The position numbers and the translations under genes were made by a program. Below are positions 44,786-52,977 of a stretch of DNA of 64,000 nucleotides, in pieces. Source of the stretch: Prevotella lacticifex (GTDB taxonomy: Bacteria > Bacteroidota > Bacteroidia > Bacteroidales > Bacteroidaceae); NCBI RefSeq assembly GCF_019973375.1, contig NZ_BPTV01000001.1, positions 1,302,001 through 1,366,000 of the forward strand, given 5' to 3'. Below the pieces are notes generated by a model. That model made no database searches and was not told the DNA's origin. It saw only the letters and a list, made by a program, of their open reading frames with translations. Within the stretch, counting starts at the first letter, position 1; every line of letters starts with the position of its first letter.

Positions 44786-46690
44786 TTACTTTATCAGTTT
44801 CAGACGCAAAGAATTCAGCACAACGCTGACCGACGACATTGCCATGAGGGCGCTGCCCCACATCGGCGTGAGGACTATCGGCGGATTCTCGAAGAAGAGA
44901 TACAGCACTCCGGCTGCTATCGGGATGCAGACGATGTTGTAGATGAAAGCCCAGAAGAGGTTCTCCCATATCATCCTCACTGTCTTCTTGCTGAGGCTCA
45001 CCGACTGTGGCAGTGCGTTGAGGTTGTCGGTCATGAGCGTCACCTGAGCCACGTCCATGGCTACGTCGGTGCCGGTGCCGATGGCTATGCTCACATCGGC
45101 CAGGGCCAGGGCCTGAGTGTCGTTGATGCCGTCGCCGATCATGGCTACGGTCTTTCCCTCGGCTTTCAGCTTCCGCACAATCTCCTCCTTGTCGGCAGGG
45201 ACGCACTTTGCCTTGTAATGCTTTATTCCGGCCTTCTCTGCCCAGTATTTTGCGGCCTTCTCCTTGTCGCCGCTCATCATCCATACGTCTATTCCCATCT
45301 CCTGCAGACTGTCCATAGCCTCGCGGCAGTTGGGCTTGAGGCTCTCGCGGGCCTCCAATGGCAGGTTGTCAGCCTTCGTGAAGTCGACATTCTTGTTTGG
45401 AATGGTGAGGGTGCCGGTCTTGTCGGTGACGAGCACGTCGACCTTTCTCAGCCGCTCCAGGGCTGTGGCGTCCTTTATCAGCACATGCTTCTCGGCAGCC
45501 TTGCCGATGCCCACCATCAGAGCCGTTGGCGTAGCCAGTCCCATGGCGCACGGACATGCGATGACCAATACCGTCACAGCGGAGATTATGGCCTGAGGTA
45601 GCATCTCGCGTCCACCGGCAATCATCCATGCCGCAAACGTCATGGCTGCGATGATGCCCACAGCGGGAACAAAGACCAGAGCGGCCTTGTCGACGATGCG
45701 CTGCACCGGTGCTTTAGAGCCCTCGGCCTCCTGCACCATCTTGATGATGTGGGCCAGTGCCGTATTCTCACCAATCTGACGGGCACGCATCCTGAATTTG
45801 CCCTGGCTGGGGATGGTTCCCGCGAGGACCTTCGAGCCCTTCTTCTTCTCGGCTGGTGTCGGTTCTCCCGTGATCATGCTCTCGTCGACATAGGCTGCAT
45901 CGGGAGTCATGAAGCTCTCGGCAGTGAGAACCTCACCGTCGACGGGCACCTTCTCACCGGGGCGGACCTCAAGTACGTCGCCCACCTCGATGGTCTTGAT
46001 GGGCACCTCCTGCACGTTGCCGTCCTCATCGACGAGATGGGCAGTCTTAGGGGCCATTCCCATGAGTTGCCTTATGCTCGTTGCCGTTCCGTCCTTGGCC
46101 TTGTCCTCGAGCAGCCGGCCTGTAAGAACGAAGGTGATAATCATTCCACAAGAGTCGAAATACGTCAGCGTGGGATCGCCCCAGAACGTGTTGTAAGTGC
46201 TGAAAATGAACGCGATACTCGTCGACAGTGCCACGAGAGTGTCCATGTTGGCGGCTTTATGGGTAATCTGCTTTACGGCGCTGACGTAGAACGACTGTCC
46301 GCAGAAGAACATGTTGGCCAGAGCTATGAGCAGCGCCACCTGGTTGGTCAGCGATGTGCCGCCGACGTTTATCCAGTGCATGTTGACAGCCATGCCAAAT
46401 ACTGACAGTGCCCAACTCAGCAGTGTGGCGCGTTTCAAACGGGTGTACTCGCGTTTCTGCACCTCGCTGGCCGAGACATTCTCGTCGATGATGAGGTCGT
46501 AACCGATGTCGTTGATCTCTTTCTTCATCGTGTCGAGAGTTATCTGCTGCGGGTCGTAGTCGACGAGGGCTGTGCGGCCGGCCAGCGAGACGCTTGCGTT
46601 GTTGATGCCGTCGAGGGAGTTCAGCTTGCGCTCAACGTTGGCTGAGCATGAGGCGCAGGCCATTCCTATGACGGGTATTGTTTTCTTCAT
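44786..46690 (-). CDS. copA: Copper-translocating P1B-type ATPase
   Basis: The 634-residue protein has one N-terminal HMA domain with GMACASC (about 8-14). Membrane helices follow, including the ion-binding VIACPCAMGLATPTALMVG (CPC). Then come DKTGTLT (phosphorylated Asp), and MIGDGINDTQALALADVSIAIG. The last helices end with GSALMAMSSVSVVLNSLRL, whose MSS is typical of the Cu(I) class. It is short for a CopA (often 720-830) because only one HMA domain is present. It expels Cu(I) from the cytoplasm. It follows copZ by 43 bases, with AGGAGG 8 bases before its ATG. Confidence 0.93.
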   Translation of the reverse strand: MKKTIPVIGMACASCSANVERKLNSLDGINNASVSLAGRTALVDYDPQQITLDTMKKEINDIGYDLIIDENVSASEVQKREYTRLKRATLLSWALSVFGMAVNMHWINVGGTSLTNQVALLIALANMFFCGQSFYVSAVKQITHKAANMDTLVALSTSIAFIFSTYNTFWGDPTLTYFDSCGMIITFVLTGRLLEDKAKDGTATSIRQLMGMAPKTAHLVDEDGNVQEVPIKTIEVGDVLEVRPGEKVPVDGEVLTAESFMTPDAAYVDESMITGEPTPAEKKKGSKVLAGTIPSQGKFRMRARQIGENTALAHIIKMVQEAEGSKAPVQRIVDKAALVFVPAVGIIAAMTFAAWMIAGGREMLPQAIISAVTVLVIACPCAMGLATPTALMVGIGKAAEKHVLIKDATALERLRKVDVLVTDKTGTLTIPNKNVDFTKADNLPLEARESLKPNCREAMDSLQEMGIDVWMMSGDKEKAAKYWAEKAGIKHYKAKCVPADKEEIVRKLKAEGKTVAMIGDGINDTQALALADVSIAIGTGTDVAMDVAQVTLMTDNLNALPQSVSLSKKTVRMIWENLFWAFIYNIVCIPIAAGVLYLFFENPPIVLTPMWGSALMAMSSVSVVLNSLRLKLIK

Positions 46691-46733
46691 TGTTAATTCC
46701 TCCTTGAAAATGTATGCCCTTTCGGGTGCTGAA

Positions 46734-46943
46734 TTAAATGTCCATATTATAGCGGCCGAGAGTGTCGACAGCGTCCTTGAGTTGTGAGGGGCTGACCTTG
46801 TTGTCGTCGTAATCGACTGTCACACTGTTAGATGTGTGGTCGGCCTTGGCGTTGCTGACGCCCTCTACACCCTTGATAACGTTCTCAACACGAGCCTCGC
46901 AGTGCTCACATTTCATTCCTGTAACTGTAAATGTCTTTTCCAT
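46734..46943 (-). CDS. copZ: Copper chaperone / HMA-domain protein
   Basis: The 69-residue protein is a single HMA domain with the metal motif GMKCEHC (about 9-15) and the usual fold pattern (ARVENVIKGVEGV, VTVDYDD, LKDAVDTLGRY). It should carry Cu(I) to CopA, encoded just downstream. ATG at 46943 gives the standard start. An in-frame extension would run into the promoter. It heads the copZ-copA unit, with a -7 box 36 bases upstream. Confidence 0.92.
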   Translation of the reverse strand: MEKTFTVTGMKCEHCEARVENVIKGVEGVSNAKADHTSNSVTVDYDDNKVSPSQLKDAVDTLGRYNMDI

Positions 46944-46979
46944 TGTCTTATGTTTTTTGTTTGTTCTTGTTTTCGGTTG

Positions 46980-46987
46980 CAAAGGTA
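46980..46987 (-). promoter_or_regulatory. -7 box of copZ-copA
   Basis: Minus-strand TACCTTTG. The region between this and the divergent promoter at 47108-47138 is where a copper-responsive regulator could bind; no clear operator palindrome was identified. Confidence 0.65.
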
Positions 46988-47107
46988 GTCATTCTTCTTC
47001 ATTCTTGTGTTACGGAATTTTCGATGTGAGTTATAACTTTTTTCGTGCGCCAATTCCTTTATGGACTGGCTAAATCGATGGTGTCAAAAAAAGACGCTGA
47101 GAAGTCT

Positions 47108-47138
47108 TTGGCACGTTGCAGTTTTTGTTGTAACTTTG
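47108..47138 (+). promoter_or_regulatory. Promoter of the esterase gene
   Basis: TTG at 47108-47110 and TAACTTTG at 47131-47138, 20 bases apart, with about 100 bases of leader. Confidence 0.65.
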
Positions 47139-47240
47139 CAAATAACTTCCCGATAGAGTAAGGAGGATGGACTATTAGGACGAATAGAATCTGATGGTCG
47201 CTGTGTATCAGATTCCTATAAAACAGAAGAACTATTTTCT

Positions 47241-47936
47241 ATGAGACATAAAACATTATCTTCAACTATCGACGGCCGCGAGGTGCTTTTCTTCGTGGAG
47301 CCGGGCGCTGAGGTCCTGCTCGTGCAGCCGGTCGATTCGCACGACCTTGAGGAGATGCCCTCCGAAGTAGAGTATATTGAGACTAACGCCACTAAGCCTT
47401 TTGTTCTTGTCGCCGTGAAGATTAAGCGGTGGAACGACGAGCTCACACCATGGCCTTCGCCACCGGTGTTCGGAAAGATTCCCTTCGGCAGCGGTGCGGA
47501 GACAACCCTGCACTTCATCGAGAAAATTGTTGACGGCATCCGAAACGGCAGCTGCGGACTGCCCGTAGCCGACCTTAGCCCTGCGGCGGTCTTCTTGGGC
47601 GGATATTCGCTTGCGGGACTCTTCGCGTTGTGGGCAGCTTATAACTCTGAGAACCTCGATGGCATCGTAGCAGCCTCACCGTCAGTGTGGTATAAGGACT
47701 GGCTCGACTTCTCGCGCAGCCATTCTTGCCACACACCGAAAGTCTATCTCAGTCTTGGCGACAAGGAGTCGCACAGCAAGAACAAGCTCATGGCCACCGT
47801 TGCCGATGCCATAGCCGTTCAAAAGACTATTCTCGACAATCAGGGCGTAGTCTCGACAATGGTTTGGAATCCCGGCAATCACTTCACCGACAATGGCGTG
47901 CGCACGGCCAAGGGCTTCGTGTGGCTCATGGAGTAG
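47241..47936 (+). CDS. Alpha/beta-hydrolase, esterase-like
   Basis: The 231-residue protein has the nucleophile elbow GGYSLAGLFA (GxSxxG, near residue 116) and a late NPGNHFTDN (His near 215), with SLGDKES as a likely acid-residue loop. The pattern resembles the putative-esterase family that includes enterobactin and feruloyl esterases. There is no signal peptide, so it acts in the cytoplasm. Substrate is unknown. It diverges from copZ-copA and converges on the HMA-AraC gene 12 bases downstream; a functional link to copper is not evident. Confidence 0.78.
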   Translation: MRHKTLSSTIDGREVLFFVEPGAEVLLVQPVDSHDLEEMPSEVEYIETNATKPFVLVAVKIKRWNDELTPWPSPPVFGKIPFGSGAETTLHFIEKIVDGIRNGSCGLPVADLSPAAVFLGGYSLAGLFALWAAYNSENLDGIVAASPSVWYKDWLDFSRSHSCHTPKVYLSLGDKESHSKNKLMATVADAIAVQKTILDNQGVVSTMVWNPGNHFTDNGVRTAKGFVWLME

Positions 47937-47948
47937 TGCGCCGTGCGA

Positions 47949-48515
47949 CTAAATTTCGTCGAGCGGCCGGCGGGTGTTCTCCTTCAGATTCTTAAACTGG
48001 GTGGGAGTCATGCCGGTGACGCTCTTGAACTGGCTGGAGAGATAAGCTGTCGACGAGTAGTTCATCTTCATGGCTATCTGCGTCAGCGACAGCTCGTCGT
48101 AGCGTATAAGCTCCTTCACCCGCTCTATCCTCTGCTCAATGTAGTAGCGCTCGATGGTCTTCCCCTCCACTTCGGGAAAGAGCTTGCTCAGGGCGCTGTA
48201 GTCCTGATGCAGCTCCTCGGTGAGAATCTCGCTGAGGTTCAGCGGCGACTGGTTGTCGTTGTAGTGGACGAGGTTTATAATCGTACTCTTAATCTTGTCG
48301 ATGGTCTGGTGGCGCTTGTCGTCAATCAGCTCGAACCCCAACGACTCCAATGTCTGCCGCAGCTCGTCGCGCTTGGTGCCGTCGATGTTGTCCTCCTCTA
48401 TCTTCACCTCACCGAGCTCCACTGATACGGCGTGGAGTCCGGCTTTCTGCAGTGTGTCGCTGACGGCAGCCTTACAGCGGTTGCAGACCATGTTCTTGAT
48501 ATATAATGTAGTCAT
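47949..48515 (-). CDS. AraC-type regulator with an N-terminal heavy-metal (HMA-like) domain
   Basis: The 188-residue protein has an unusual pairing. Residues 1-65 look like an HMA domain with a CxxC site (MVCNRC, Cys11 and Cys14). Residues about 85-180 are an AraC-type helix-turn-helix domain (IERVKELIRYDELSLTQIAMKMNYSSTAYLSSQFKSVTGMTP). It is therefore a candidate metal-sensing activator for the adjacent copZ-copA genes (inference). The linker QTIDKIKSTIINLVHYND is short. Its leader contains a strong hairpin (48583-48606). Confidence 0.85.
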   Translation of the reverse strand: MTTLYIKNMVCNRCKAAVSDTLQKAGLHAVSVELGEVKIEEDNIDGTKRDELRQTLESLGFELIDDKRHQTIDKIKSTIINLVHYNDNQSPLNLSEILTEELHQDYSALSKLFPEVEGKTIERYYIEQRIERVKELIRYDELSLTQIAMKMNYSSTAYLSSQFKSVTGMTPTQFKNLKENTRRPLDEI

Positions 48516-48574
48516 ATTTTGCCTTTTTGATAAATGGTAAATACCAGTTGATAAATGACGAATGCCTATTGGTT

Positions 48575-48606
48575 AAAAAATTACCCTCCGATTCACATCG
48601 AAGGGT
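48575..48606 (-). terminator. Hairpin with U-run in the HMA-AraC leader
   Basis: On the minus strand ACCCT-CGAT pairs with ATCG-AGGGT (one mismatch) around a 4-base loop and is followed by AATTTTTT. It is either a second terminator for galE or an attenuator for the regulator gene. Confidence 0.6.
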
Positions 48607-48623
48607 AACAACAACACAAACAC

Positions 48624-48650
48624 AAAAAAAGCCCACCCATGGTGAGTGGG
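48624..48650 (-). terminator. Terminator of galE
   Basis: On the minus strand CCCAC pairs with GTGGG around a short loop, followed by seven T. It lies 14 bases after the galE stop. Confidence 0.75.
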
Positions 48651-48663
48651 TCATATTTTCTCT

Positions 48664-49701
48664 TTACATTACTCCGTCTTCGCGGAGCTTCTGTTGCCAT
48701 TTCCATGCAGAGCGGAGCACGTCGTCGAGTGGTGTCTCAGCCTTCCAGCCGAGCACCTTGTTGGCCTTGGTGCAGTCGCCCCAAATCTTCTCGATGTCAC
48801 CCTCACGGCGTGGGCCGTACTTCCAGTTGAGTTTCACTCCGGTGGCCTTTTCGAACGTCTCGACAATCTCTAATGTCGAGTTGCCCTTGCCGGTGCCGAT
48901 GTTGAAGTATTCTATTGGCTCTGTGTCCTTGTCGAGAACGCGGGCCATGGCAGCCACGTGGGCTTTGGCCAGGTCGACGACGTAGATATAGTCGCGGATG
49001 CAGGTGCCGTCGGGAGTGTTGTAGTCGTTGCCGAATATTGTCAGCTGCTTGCGGATTCCCATTGCCGTCTGCGTGACGTAAGGAATGAGGTTGTTTGGCA
49101 CTCCGTTTGGTAGCTCACCGATGAGGGCTGAGGAGTGTGCGCCGATAGGGTTGAAGTAGCGGAGAATGATGCTCTTGATGGGCGCTCCGCTGTGGATGTA
49201 GTCGTATATTATCTGCTCGTTGATTTCCTTTGTGTTGCCGTAAGGCGATGTGGCCTTCTGATGAGGGGCATCCTCGGTGACGGGGAGGTTCTCGGGTTTC
49301 GGCTGGCCGTAGACGGTGCACGACGACGAGAAGATGATGCCCTTGACATCGTATTTCGGCATGAGCTCAAGGAGATTGATGAGCGAGACTATGTTGTTGC
49401 GGTAGTAGAGCAGAGGCTTCTGGACGCTCTCGCCCACGGCCTTTGATGCTGCGAAGTGGATGATTCCGTCGATATCGGGGTACTTCTTGAACAGCTGCTC
49501 AGTGGCGTTCTTGTCGCGCAGGTCGATTTTCTCGAATGCCGGACGGACACCCGTAATCTTCTCTATGCCGTCGAGCACTTCAATCTTCGAGTTGCTCAGA
49601 TCGTCGACGATGACGACTTTGTATCCTGCCTCGATAAGTTCCACTGATGTGTGGCTGCCGATAAAGCCTGTGCCACCCGTTACCAAAATAGTCTGTTTCA
49701 T
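48664..49701 (-). CDS. galE: UDP-glucose 4-epimerase
   Basis: The 345-residue protein is a classic GalE: NAD site TGGTGFIGSH (about 8-17), DLRDKNATEQLF, and FSSSCTVYG (catalytic Ser/Thr). SPYGNTKEINEQI holds the Tyr-xxx-Lys pair. LRYFNPIGAH and TRDYIYVVDLAKAHVAA (here IRDYIYVVDLAKAH) follow. It interconverts UDP-glucose and UDP-galactose for surface polysaccharides and galactose use. It is transcribed alone from a -7 box at 49727-49734. Confidence 0.96.
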   Translation of the reverse strand: MKQTILVTGGTGFIGSHTSVELIEAGYKVVIVDDLSNSKIEVLDGIEKITGVRPAFEKIDLRDKNATEQLFKKYPDIDGIIHFAASKAVGESVQKPLLYYRNNIVSLINLLELMPKYDVKGIIFSSSCTVYGQPKPENLPVTEDAPHQKATSPYGNTKEINEQIIYDYIHSGAPIKSIILRYFNPIGAHSSALIGELPNGVPNNLIPYVTQTAMGIRKQLTIFGNDYNTPDGTCIRDYIYVVDLAKAHVAAMARVLDKDTEPIEYFNIGTGKGNSTLEIVETFEKATGVKLNWKYGPRREGDIEKIWGDCTKANKVLGWKAETPLDDVLRSAWKWQQKLREDGVM

Positions 49702-49726
49702 GTTAGTCAGAATTATTGTTTGGTTA

Positions 49727-49734
49727 CAAAGTTA
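49727..49734 (-). promoter_or_regulatory. -7 box of galE
   Basis: Minus-strand TAACTTTG, 25 bases before the galE start. Confidence 0.7.
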
Positions 49735-49874
49735 GGTATTAAAATCCGAATTCCAAAACGCTTTGTTTAAAATCATTACGACTTTAACGTCCGTTTCACA
49801 AATTATAAACCTTTGTTAAATGCGACCGCTGCCGGGCAAAGATTTTTGTGGAGCGAGGCTGGCAATAGGGTGCC

Positions 49875-50009
49875 ATAGAAGCTATAAAGCTATAGGAGCT
49901 ATAGGAGCTTTAAAAGCTATAGATGCTATAGGAGCTATATTGGCTATAGGAGCTATAGAAGCTATGAAAGCTATAGAGAGCTATAGGAGCTATAGAATCT
50001 ATAGATAGC
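49875..50009 (+). repeat. CTATAGG array A (9-bp period)
   Basis: About 14 imperfect copies of AGCTATAGG/A follow one another. The open frame across it is a product of the repeat, not a gene. It shares the CTATAGG core with the larger arrays at 51591 and 52023. Confidence 0.85.
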
Positions 50010-50137
50010 TTGTTGCCATGGCCATCGCGGCTGGGCTTGGTTGTCAGCGTTGCTGCCGGGGGGTATATGATTGTCGTAGCGGTGGGGGGACCGCCCGGAG
50101 GGGAAGGGAGTTTTTAGCAGGGGGCTTATTCTGTCGG

Positions 50138-50228
50138 CAAAGGTAGCAAACAAAAACTCCGATTCCAAATTTTCGCCCTTTATTGCCGTTAAAATCTGTT
50201 AACAGCTGCCGATAAACATCATTTTCCC
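50138..50228 (-). promoter_or_regulatory. Orphan promoter cassette, left (inverted copy)
   Basis: On the minus strand a block of about 53 bases (50176-50228, with CTGTTAACAG and TTTTAACGGCAATAAA) is followed 30 bases later by a TACCTTTG -7 box (50138-50145). A diverged copy in the other orientation lies at 51911-52000. No gene follows; transcription would enter CTATAGG array A. Confidence 0.5.
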
Positions 50229-50282
50229 ATCTTTGTTGTTTGCGCGGGGCGAAAAAGTTATTCGCTCGATGCAAACATATTA

Positions 50283-50530
50283 CTAAAGTTTCCCACTTGT
50301 TCAAAATGCCCATAAACAAGGGGTTTCTGAAAAGTTCAAATAGCAGGATGCCCATAAACAAAGTAGTTTAACAAGTGCTTAATAAATGTGAAAGGGCAAA
50401 TGACCTTAAAAGGAGAAGTCCGATAATGCAATATTCTACTGCTCATAAAAAGTTTTTTGAAAAGTTAAAGATGCGCATACCCTTTGGGAAAGCCTTTTTA
50501 TAAAGGGGTTCTCCAAGTGGGAAACTTTAG
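50283..50530. repeat. 17-bp perfect inverted repeat pair
   Basis: CTAAAGTTTCCCACTTG (50283-50299) is repeated inverted at 50514-50530, enclosing about 215 bases with no gene. Two direct copies of TGCCCATAAACAA also lie within. Confidence 0.65.
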
Positions 50531-50561
50531 CATATTATCTGGGCAGGGTGGATGTGTCCAT

Positions 50562-50652
50562 TGCTCACTGCTCATTGCTCACTGCTCATTGCCCATTGCT
50601 CATTGCCCATTGCTCACTGCTCATTGCTCACTGCTCACTGCTCATTATTCAC
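50562..50652 (+). repeat. Heptanucleotide tandem repeat (TGCTCAY)
   Basis: Thirteen units of TGCTCAC or TGCTCAT (some TGCCCAT, last TATTCAC) follow without gaps. A 7-base unit shifts the reading frame when copies are gained or lost, but no gene spans it here. Confidence 0.9.
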
Positions 50653-50658
50653 AGCTTC

Positions 50659-50871
50659 CGCCACACCGCCGCACCGTCGCATAAGGCCGATTCTGACATG
50701 CGACGGGAAATTCGGCCAAAATGAGACTATTATATTATTATATATTATAATATAGTATATATAATTAATAATCAATAGTTTATATCATTATCTATTATTT
50801 CTTCTTATTTTATATTTCTGATTTTTGCAGACATGCGATAGCTATAAATGTGGCGGTGTGGCGGTGTGGCG
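50659..50871. repeat. GC-rich inverted repeat around an AT-rich core
   Basis: CGCCACACCGCCGCACCG (50659-50676) and its complement (50854-50871, one mismatch) enclose about 110 bases (50725-50820) that are almost only A and T. The right arm lies in the first codons of the BRO-N frame. Confidence 0.65.
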
Positions 50872-51244
50872 TTTGGGGGAGATGTTCGGAGATATCCGGG
50901 CTATCGAAAGAGACGGCGAGCCGTGGTTCGTGGGAAAGGACGTGGCAACGGCATTAGGATATGCAAATTCAAGAAAGGCTATCGCTGACCATGTAGATGA
51001 AGAAGACAAGGGGGCAACGAAACGTGACCCCCTTGGAGGAGTGCAGGATGTGACCATCATCAACGAGTCGGGCCTCTACTCCCTCGTCCTCTCCTCTAAG
51101 CTGCCGCAGGCAAAGCAGTTCAAGCGTTGGGTAACCGCCGAGGCGTTGCCCACCATCCGATGCCACAGTGCCTACGCCACGACTGCCACCATGAAGCACA
51201 TCACATCGCGCATCCGGAGTTTGGCATCGCACGTAATCTATTGA
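50825..51244 (+). CDS. BRO-N domain protein, truncated prophage antirepressor-like
   Basis: The frame codes for 139 residues. Residues about 20-115 are a BRO-N domain: MFGDIRAIERDGEPWFVGKD, VATALGYANSRKAIADHV, INESGLYSLVLSSKL and FKRWVTAEALPTIR. Such domains occur in phage antirepressors, normally followed by a second domain that is missing here. The first 19 codons are low-complexity repeat sequence, so ATG at 50882 (MFGDIRA) may be the real start. It is probably a phage-derived remnant within a repeat-rich island. Confidence 0.65.
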   Translation: MQTCDSYKCGGVAVWRLGEMFGDIRAIERDGEPWFVGKDVATALGYANSRKAIADHVDEEDKGATKRDPLGGVQDVTIINESGLYSLVLSSKLPQAKQFKRWVTAEALPTIRCHSAYATTATMKHITSRIRSLASHVIY

Positions 51245-51279
51245 TGCTTAGATGCTTGCAGCATTCATCCGCGTAGACT

Positions 51280-51504
51280 GTGGCTGTAGCATTAGGATAT
51301 ACCAATTACAGAGATGCGCTTAACAAGCATGTAGATGGAGAAGATAAGGAAGTCGCAAATTGCGACAACTTGGCGGAACACAAAACCATCACCCTGATTC
51401 AGGGTAGTGGTTCTAACTACAAGAATAACACGACGTTGATCAACGAGTCAGATTTCTCATGTAAATCACTGATAATAAGACTCTTTCAGCATACATCCCC
51501 GTAG
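51280..51504 (+). pseudogene. Second BRO-N fragment
   Basis: The frame reads VALGYTNYRDALNKHVDGED and later TTLINESDF, matching the middle of a BRO-N domain, but both ends are lost and no proper start exists. Similar tails (CAGCATTCATCCGCGTAG and CAGCATACATCCCCGTAG) follow this fragment and the BRO-N gene before it, which points to a decayed duplication. Confidence 0.65.
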
Positions 51505-51590
51505 TGGTAGGGTTTATCCCCACCCTCGCTGCTGCGGGGTATTTGCTTTGTATCTTGTCCGCTGTTGGTAGGACGGGGATAACCCCCGCC

Positions 51591-51872
51591 CTATAGGAAA
51601 TCATAGGAAACTATAGGGAGCCATAGGGCTCGATAGGCGGGCTATAGGGAGCCATAGGAAACCATAGGACTCGATAGTAAACCATAGGAAACTATAGGGA
51701 GCCATAGGGCTCGATAGGCGGGCTATAGGGAGCCATAGGACTCGATAGTAAACCATAGGAAACTATAGGGAGCCATAGGACTCGATAGGCTGGCTATAGG
51801 AAACCACAGAACTCGATAGGGAACCATAGGACTCGATAGGAAACCATAGGAAATTATAGGCAGCAATAGGAT
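51591..51872 (+). repeat. CTATAGG array B (10-bp period)
   Basis: About 28 units of about ten bases, each with ATAGG at the same phase (CATAGGAAAC, TATAGGGAGC, CATAGGGCTC, GATAGGCGGG and similar), run for about 280 bases. Longer blocks of four to six units recur, showing expansion by duplication. The spacing is close to one helical turn. No gene is present between 51505 and 52325. Confidence 0.88.
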
Positions 51873-51910
51873 AACCGCATGACTGGCAGCTGTTATAAGG
51901 GCAATAAAGA

Positions 51911-52000
51911 GGAAAATGATGATTTCGGGCTGCTGTTAACGGATTTTAACGGCAATAAAAGGTGGAAATATGGTGGAGAGAAAAACATGTATTAACTTTG
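51911..52000 (+). promoter_or_regulatory. Orphan promoter cassette, right
   Basis: The block at 51911-51965 (CTGTTAACGG, TTTTAACGGCAATAAA) matches the left cassette and is followed 27 bases later by TAACTTTG (51993-52000). Transcription would enter CTATAGG array C. Confidence 0.5.
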
Positions 52001-52022
52001 TGGAGTCGGCGTTAAGGGGGTT

Positions 52023-52222
52023 CATAGGTGCTGATAGGAAGGTTAGGCTACGATAGGTAGCTCATAGGAGCCGATAGGAAGGATAGGCCACGATAGGGGC
52101 ATAGGAAAAGTAGGCAGCTATAGGAGTCGATAGTGGGCGATAGACCACGATAGGGAGCTCATAGGAAGAAATAGGTGGCGATAGGGGCTGATAGGGGAGC
52201 ATTGGGGCACCATAGGGAGCGA
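52023..52222 (+). repeat. CTATAGG array C (irregular)
   Basis: About 18 ATAGG units with variable 9-12 base spacing, more diverged than array B. It ends 100 bases before rnfA. Confidence 0.8.
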
Positions 52223-52245
52223 TAAGGGTGCTGCAATAAACGATT

Positions 52246-52278
52246 GCAGGGGCGACCCAAAAAAGGAATCGCCCCTGC
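52246..52278. terminator. Hairpin downstream of rnfA
   Basis: GCAGGGGCGA pairs perfectly with TCGCCCCTGC around a 13-base loop, 48 bases after the rnfA stop. The T-rich stretch follows on the plus strand; on the minus strand no U-run is present, so its use for the rnf operon is uncertain. Confidence 0.55.
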
Positions 52279-52325
52279 GTGTTTTGAATATTATGTTTTC
52301 GGTGGTTGTCTGATGTCAGAGCTTA

Positions 52326-52928
52326 TCAGTTGACACCGAAGAGAGTTCCGAGACCGGTCTGCAGGCCGCTGAAGCCCATGAATGCGAGGGCGAGCAGCGA
52401 GGCGGTGATGAGCACTATCGGCATGCCGCGCATTCCCTTGGGGATGTTGACAAGGGCGAGCTGCTCGCGGATTCCTGCGAAGATGACCAGTGCCACGGCA
52501 AAGCCGAGGGCCGTTGAGAACGCATAGACGACACTCTCCAAGAGGTTGTAGTCGCGCTGGATGACGAGGATGGCCACACCGAGGACGGCACAGTTGGTTG
52601 TGATGAGGGGAAGGAAGATTCCGAGGGCCTGATAGAGAGCCGGCGATACTTTCTTGAGAATGATCTCAACCATCTGAACGAGGGCCGCGATGACGAGGAT
52701 GAACGCCAACGTTTGCAGATATTCGAGGTGGAAGGGATTGAGGACGAACACCTGTACGAGGTAGGTGACGATTGTCGACAGCGTCAGCACGAAAGTGACG
52801 GCAGCTCCCATACCCAACGATGTGCTGATTTTCTTGCTCACTCCCAGGAACGGACAGATGCCGAGGAACTGGGAAAGGACGATATTGTTGACGAATATCG
52901 CGGATATGAATATCAGTAAATATTCCAT
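52326..52928 (-). CDS. rnfA: Rnf complex subunit RnfA
   Basis: The 200-residue protein has six membrane helices and family signatures: [18 protein letters not shown] near the N-terminus and [15 protein letters not shown] in the middle. The Cys residues there are thought to bind a membrane-embedded Fe-S cluster with RnfE. It forms part of the ion-pumping core of the Rnf complex, which couples electron flow between ferredoxin and NAD to Na+ or H+ transport. It is the last gene of the operon rseC-rnfB-C-D-G-E-A. Confidence 0.95.
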   Translation of the reverse strand: MEYLLIFISAIFVNNIVLSQFLGICPFLGVSKKISTSLGMGAAVTFVLTLSTIVTYLVQVFVLNPFHLEYLQTLAFILVIAALVQMVEIILKKVSPALYQALGIFLPLITTNCAVLGVAILVIQRDYNLLESVVYAFSTALGFAVALVIFAGIREQLALVNIPKGMRGMPIVLITASLLALAFMGFSGLQTGLGTLFGVN

Positions 52929-52977
52929 GATGTCTTAATTAAAAAATGTTCGTTATTGAAAGGCTTTTTGCCCTTGA

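Noticed and set aside
49820..50008. Short open frame (62 codons) on the plus strand after galE
   Set aside because: It is made almost wholly of the CTATAGG repeat (AIGAI-type peptide) and has no promoter.
50044..50361. Open frame of 105 codons on the minus strand
   Set aside because: It crosses an orphan promoter cassette and low-complexity sequence; no domain is recognisable.
51591..52222. ATAGG arrays as a CRISPR or coding repeat
   Set aside because: The unit is about 10 bp without unique spacers, and all frames are interrupted or low-complexity.
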